This document shows positions 58,421 through 64,000 of a DNA stretch of 64,000 nt, piece after piece. The notes under the pieces are model-generated. The model was not told the DNA's origin, made no database searches, and saw nothing but the letters and a program-made list of their open reading frames with translations. Each line of letters starts with the position of its first letter. The stretch's first letter is position 1. A program made the translations under genes and the position numbers. The DNA comes from Paralichthys olivaceus. Its lineage: Eukaryota > Chordata > Actinopteri > Pleuronectiformes > Paralichthyidae. The stretch spans positions 8,776,001 through 8,840,000 of the forward strand of contig NC_091114.1 of assembly GCF_024713975.1 (NCBI RefSeq). The letters run 5' to 3'.

Positions 58421-59828
58421 CATGCTGCTCATCTTATCGCAGTATCAGCTGGCTTTGTTCTGATCCCCCACTCCACCCACCATATTATCCCACCCTGGAG
58501 TAGAGAGAGAGACCAGCAGGGTCACAGCAAATGCTCACCAACTCTAATAAGTGTGACCAGGGAGCCAGAGGGCTTGTGGATGTAGGAGGGTTTGACACCC
58601 CATCATCTCTGGGCCCTCTGAAGGTTTGAGGAATGGGGGTAGACAGGGGCGTTCGGAGCCAGCGGTTTCCAGGCCAACCACTCAGTAGGGTTAATTACTA
58701 TACCAACCAGGTGCCCTTTCCAGTGATGGTCAGTGCCCTTGTGATCCACACTTCATTCACTCACCTTGCTTTTTTTACGCTTACCTGAGTTTTATCATGT
58801 GGTGCCTCAAAGACACTCCAGTTCGCTGAGCCCTGCAGGGTTGCTCCCCAGGTGCTGCGATTTGAGAAGTGTAACTTTCTGCTCCGCTGCTGACAAGGCT
58901 CTTATTATCTGAGATAATAGGGGACAGATAAAAAGTGAAACGGGCTAAATATGTCAGTCATCTTTTTCCAGCTTGTTTCACGTGGAGTTAATAACGCTAA
59001 TGCATCACAGATGCAATTTGCATAACTGCATTATTTGCTTGGTTTTCACTTAGATTTAGATTTGGTATCTGCAATTACTGTGTGCATTTTCATATCGGTT
59101 CGGCTGACAAATGTGAATATGGTCACGTACACATTGTTAAATATTAAGCCCCCCCTCTTTGTATAGGCTACAGAATGTAGTCATAAGGTACCCAGTGATG
59201 TTGTCCGCCCACATTGGTTTGGCATTTCTTTAAAGATTTAGGTTGTTGATTTAATTTTTGTCTTGCCTACTCATACGCAATTCCGATTACTTGCTGTGAG
59301 TCAGATGAGAAAATTAATATAACACTCTAATTTCTGTACATGGACTGTATTAAAAGATCTTGACCAGCCGTGAGTCAGTCTCAGCTGTCAATCATGACAT
59401 TCACTCTGTTTTTAAAGTTTCAATTAACTGATTAAAAACTGTGAAACTTAAGTATAGAATTCAGATACTTTAATGTAGAAAGTATGATTGATTCACAACT
59501 TCAAAGTTGATGTTCTCGACTCTTATATTACTGGGTGGCAATTTGCCTGTTACCCCTGTTTCCAGTCTTTATACTAAGACATGATAGACATGAAAGTAGA
59601 ATCAGTCTTCTCACCAAACTTTGAAAAAAGCAAAGAAATATATTTCTAAAAAGGTCCAACTATTCTTTTAAAGTAACATTATATTACAAAGCTATAAATA
59701 TCCTGGGACTGCCATCAGAAGTTTACTTGATCACAAAATACTGCCTGCTGCTTGTGCTTCTTCGTCCCCTGTGACCTACCTCAGTCGTTTCCCCATTTCC
59801 TGGAGGCAAAACTGAAACTGACTGCAAT

Positions 59829-59847
59829 AACAACAACAACAACAACA
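59829..59847. repeat. (AAC)n microsatellite
   Basis: Six AAC units; on the minus strand it makes a Leu run inside the open frame 59,723-60,127. Confidence 0.9.
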
Positions 59848-60900
59848 TGGCTCCCGAGACCCTGCTGGGAAGCAAGGCAGGCATGTTGGAGGATGCGAGA
59901 GCTTGCGGACGGCCGATAAGCAGAAGGGCCACACCGGGGGTCAGCACGTAGCCACAGCATACAGTCAGATCTCTATTAAGATAGAAGATGGTGGGCCATG
60001 TGTGATAAGAGCCGACAGGAACTGGTGATGTGATATCAGTGATTGGGCAGTGGCAGCAGATGCCACTGTCCTCTACCAGCGTGGGAATTGGGGCTGGAAA
60101 GAACTTGTTCCCCGGCATTGGTACCATGAAGTAGTTCTCTAATCTTCATATTCAAATTTCACATATTGTATTTTGGAAATTGCAGAAAACAATCTCTGTT
60201 TTTGAAGCATTGAAACAGCCAGATACAGATCTTCATATGACTTCACAGAATTACACAGTTGAAAAGTTCTGAAGATTTAAACTTGAATGGGGTTTACAGT
60301 TCATAAAATGTGCCCAGAATGAAAAGATTTCCTTCAGAAGAGTAAGATAATTTAGGTATTCCATCAAAGTTTAAGAGTCTCAAATACTGCGTCTGTACTC
60401 ACCATGACAGTGCACCACTGGATATGTGATTACAAGAAACAGAGTAAGTCGCAGCATCCTTGCAGTTTGTTTGTGGTAAGCTTTCCTGCAGGACTATTTT
60501 CCAGCGAGCTCGACTTTTTCACTCCGGTAACAGGCACTTCTGTGGCCTGTATTTCTACTCCCATGGCTCCCCTCCTTTCCTTCATTAACTGCAGTACCAT
60601 CTTCTGTATTTAAATCTTTTCCAACCTGTTTATAACAGACTTTCCAATAGCTCTCGTGATGAGCCACAGTAAGTGTGGCTTTGACTTTTCATGTCTGTTA
60701 TTGTTGTTTATGATCTCAGCAAGAGCGTCCAATCCTGCCATAAAAATGTTAAAAACACAACATTGTTATGCTGAGTGTGCACATCTTCAGGTAGACTTTA
60801 CTTACTTCTCACATCAATTACCCAGGTTATAATTTTCAAAATAAGTGATTTTTGCAGGTATATTCTCTCAGCTCCACTTTGACAGCACAATTATTCTCTG

Positions 60901-60923
60901 TTTATTAATTAATTAATTAATTA
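60901..60923. repeat. (TTAA/ATTA)n microsatellite
   Basis: Five or so AATT units in AT-rich sequence. Confidence 0.85.
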
Positions 60924-62499
60924 TTCCAATTTTATGTCATTCCTCACCCTTATAACATTTCATTGGTAGCCAAGGGACTCGTTAATGCTATATTAGTACA
61001 TTATGCAAATCCACAAACTGCCCGAAAGGGTCTGTATGCGCATGAAAGGTTATTGATGCAATGGAAACAGCAAAAATGATTTACTCATGATGTCAGTAAC
61101 AATTTGATTTCAAAAAACTACAAATACTTAAAATCAAATTTTAATTTTAACTGTTTTGCACAACAGCCCTCTCCAGAAATGGATCTTCAAGCTTGTAGCA
61201 TCTCTTCTAGATTCTTAATTATTGTTGTCTTTGACTGTTTCACATCCACTTCTTTAAAGCTGGGGATTGCATTCTGAATCCATGTGGCAATTTAGTAAAC
61301 GATTAGTTTCCATCCAGTGTTGTCCATGGCCTTCCTGCCAGCTCTGCTATGTTTGCCAGAGCTATTTCATACACAATTGGACTTCTATTTAATAGCCTGT
61401 GAAAGAGAGATGGACAGAAAGGTGGATAATCCTGAGCATTTCAAATTATCCTTGAATATTCGAGCATTATGACTTCGTTCTAACGTTGACTTCTCCTTAA
61501 CCATCACCATCAATCCCCCTGCTATAAGCAATGAGCCATTCGCCATTATGCAGCTTGTTAGCAATGTCCAGGCTGTGTAATTACCTGTGTCAACGGCAAT
61601 GATTGTCTTCAGTAACAGATTATTCATCACTTTATAATTGTGGAGGCTGAAAGGGGGATTTTAAGTTGTTGCAATAAAACTAGAAGTAAAAATGTCCATG
61701 CTCCTCAGTTTTCATGGTTGCAGCTTCCAGCCTGGATCAAGTTTGTGTTGAGTCCAGAAAAAAAGGGAACGCATAAATACGTGCACGCTATTCCTACTGG
61801 AATGGACACATGTAAAAAGTAGATTAAAATATGCATTTAGAAAACTCCAAACTTAAGGACTTCATGAGTTGCAAAAACAGCATTTTTTTGAATGTGGCAA
61901 AAAGCATAATTTTAGCTCTTGGATGTTTCCATACAAGATTTGCATTTTCTCCTTGCCTGCCCAAGAATGAATATCGCAGTATAATAGTTATTGAATCTAG
62001 GGTGTGCTAACAAAGGTTAGGAGCAAATGCCTCTTCCTCCAGCATCCTGACTTACATCAGTTTTAGAGTTTTATATCAGAGCTGTGTTAACACACTGCCA
62101 AAAATAAGGCTATTCAAAAGATCATAAATGTGTGGTCAAGTCTCTAAAAAGTAGGTGTCGTAAAATCAACTCCGAAATGACACCAAAATTAAGTTTCAAG
62201 GTTTTAAGTTTTTTCCAACGTATGTGCACCAGTTTTCAGATCAAACCCAGAAAACGAACAGATGCACTGGGAGAGCCGTAACAAAGTAGAAGCTCTGGAT
62301 ATGTGTTGGAGAAACACTCTGAAAAGAGTGCTGCAGTTTTGAAGAAGTAAAACTCAAATACAAAATAAAGTTTGCGGAGATTTTATGTTTTTTCAGCTTA
62401 TCAAAACATTATGCAAAACCTTTTTTGTTGGGTTTTCACTTGTTACTTGGGTGCAGAGTTTTCACTTGTCAAAGCCTTTTTGTCAGTTTTTGAATATGG

Positions 62500-62775
62500 C
62501 ATATTTGTCCCACAATGAATTATGGTTAAGGTAAGGGACAAGGTTTTTGGTAGGCTGTCCAAAATGAATGGAAGTAAATGTAAACTCCTGATTTTAGGCT
62601 TTTCTGACCCACTTTTGACGGCTGTTTAAGGGTTAAGACTTGTTTTAGGGTTAGGGTTAGAGTTAGGTTTGGGTTGGAAAAAGGATTAGGGTTAGGGATT
62701 TGTTGTGATGGTTAAGGTTAAAGCAGTATGCCAATGAGTGTCCTTACTAGGATGGAAGTACAAGCATCCATTCAT
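62500..62775 (+). repeat. GGGTTA-rich dispersed repeat
   Basis: Degenerate TTAGGG-like run (62,648-62,700) within a longer element ending GCCAATGAGTGTCCTTACTA then GGATGGAAGTACAAG. The ending is typical of a teleost interspersed repeat, so this is not a true telomere tract. Confidence 0.6.
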
Positions 62776-63049
62776 TCATTCATTTTTATTCATTCTGAAG
62801 ATGTGAACCAAAAAATAAGACAAATTATACAAACCAGTGAAGAAATAATAAACTGAAAAAATATTATCTATAAACAGTGATGAGGGTAAAAATAATCAAA
62901 CACTTCATTTAATATTTGAAAAGGAGTGAGAACTTGTTTAATCGCAGACCTTCTCCATAAATCATAAATTAATAATTACCTTATACTTAACCTGCTTCCT
63001 CTCTATATATATAATCTATGTTGATCACCTGTTTATAATGTACAAACAA

Positions 63050-63185
63050 TATATCAGAATCGGGTTTTATTGCCAAGCAGGTTTACACATACATGGGATT
63101 TGCAGTGGTGTGCAAGTACAAATGTAAAATATAACAAAAATGAAATATAAAAAAATACTATAAGTATGCAATATACATAATAAAG
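63050..63185. repeat. retroelement 3'-end-like repeat next to a promoter
   Basis: TATCAGAATCGGGTTTTATT, GCCAAGCAGGTTTACACATA, CATGGGATTTGCAG and a trailing GCAATATACATAATAAAG are characteristic of a common teleost LINE-tail repeat. Confidence 0.65.
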
Positions 63186-63199
63186 CTGTGTTGTTGTTT

Positions 63200-63419
63200 G
63201 GTGTGTACATCATCATCAGACCGCCCTGCCTCCTCCTCCTCCTCCCGACACCACTGCTGCACCGTACCCGCAGCGCAGCCTCTGACTTCCGCAGACAGCA
63301 CCATGTGCAGGAGTCGGTAGGATCGACGTCTTTTCCCCTTGTCGCCACTTCACCCGGGCGGAGAATTTACCGTCAATCGCAGCTTTCGACTCATTTTCTA
63401 AAAGGATAATAACGATGAG
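63200..63419 (+). other. first exon of an unidentified + strand gene
   Basis: GC- and CpG-rich block that ends GATAATAACG, ATG at 63,415, AG and a consensus GTAAGA donor at 63,420. If the ATG is used, the product starts Met plus a split codon (AG-), phase 2, and everything else lies right of the window. Human gene order (CCDC149, SOD3, DHX15) and the DHX15 start Met-Ser-Lys are compatible with dhx15, but nothing here proves it. Confidence 0.45.
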
Positions 63420-64000
63420 GTAAGACTTTCCGGTCGCCATTTCCCCGGTGTGTTAACGGTTCCTCTTAGGGGAAACTGCGTGAGAGAATTAGCCGCTTCT
63501 CCCGCGTTGTGGACGGGGGCAGGATGTCCGAGCGGCAACGTTTGGAAAGTCGACCCGTAGAAAGAGGTCCTCTCGCGGCTCTGTAGCGTGTTAGCTTAGC
63601 CTGTTTGGTGTCGTTGCCCCGCTGCCAACTAGCCGAGCTAACCCCTCCACAAGTCAAGCTAGCAAGTTAGCACTGACGGATGAGAGGACGGTCCGCCGTT
63701 TATGGTGGCTAGCTAATGTGGCTAACGTAGCAAACAGTTAGCCAGCCACCGGCCTGGTTTGCACGTGGCTACATGCTAGCCGGGAGAGCTGCTTCCCAGC
63801 CTAGCGCACATGTTATGATGCTAAATCAACACAGCAGTGTGTGCATTTGTCACGATATGTGTTGTTGTCACAATAAAGGAGGATGTGCACATTGGGGCTG
63901 CAGGCAGGGCTGTGCTAGGCTAATGTTAGCCGCGTAGCATAAATGAAATGCCCTGTCAGTCAGGTGTCAGTGTCACGGCTCGTGTTTAAGCCCCAAATCG
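63420..64000. other. promoter-proximal intron with TTAGC/GCTAA cluster
   Basis: CpG-rich at first, with many GTTAGC, GCTAGC and GCTAAC motifs between about 63,588 and 63,940 (for example GTTAGCTTAGC, GGCTAGCTAATGTGGCTAAC). No coding block. Confidence 0.6.

Noticed and set aside
62648-62700. Interstitial telomere tract
   Set aside because: The TTAGGG-like units are irregular and belong to a longer dispersed repeat.

Overview
The window is vertebrate nuclear DNA, almost certainly from a ray-finned (teleost) fish. It has short exons with GT-AG introns, compact intergenic spaces, many microsatellites and several dispersed repeat types common in teleost genomes. The readable proteins are clear vertebrate orthologues. 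No bacterial, phage, CRISPR or operon-like content was seen. All four recognisable genes lie on the + strand.

Layout. (1) About 630-13,735: the 3' half of slc24a2 (K+-dependent Na+/Ca2+ exchanger NCKX2), seven coding exons and a roughly 3.2 kb 3' UTR; the N-terminal half lies left of the window. (2) About 13.7-22.9 kb: gene-poor, AT-rich, repeat-bearing spacer. (3) About 22.9-33.6 kb: complete sepsecs (O-phosphoseryl-tRNA(Sec) selenium transferase), one noncoding 5' exon and 11 coding exons, 485 codons. (4) 37.1-40.8 kb: complete lgi2, eight exons, 540 codons, with 3' UTR to about 42.3 kb. (5) 43.8-56.4 kb: complete ccdc149, 13-14 exons, with two possible 3' ends. (6) 56.4-63.2 kb: spacer with repeats and a fold-back element. 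(7) 63.2 kb to the end: a GC-rich promoter-like region and first exon of another + strand gene that leaves the window; dhx15 is a guess from gene order only.

The genes are not a pathway. sepsecs makes selenocysteinyl-tRNA, slc24a2 moves Ca2+ in neurons and photoreceptors, lgi2 is a secreted synaptic protein and ccdc149 is an uncharacterised coiled-coil protein. The sepsecs-lgi2-ccdc149 order matches human 4p15.2, whereas human SLC24A2 is on 9p, so the slc24a2/sepsecs junction is the main synteny novelty.

No undescribed biological system was found. The best leads are a perfect inverted pair of M-box-like sites in the sepsecs promoter, an unannotated-looking alternative terminal exon of ccdc149, a 51-nt cassette exon in slc24a2, and three fold-back/MITE-type elements. 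Exon boundaries were worked out by reading frame and splice phase and have no transcript support. Repeat family assignments rest on recall and on similarity between copies inside this window.
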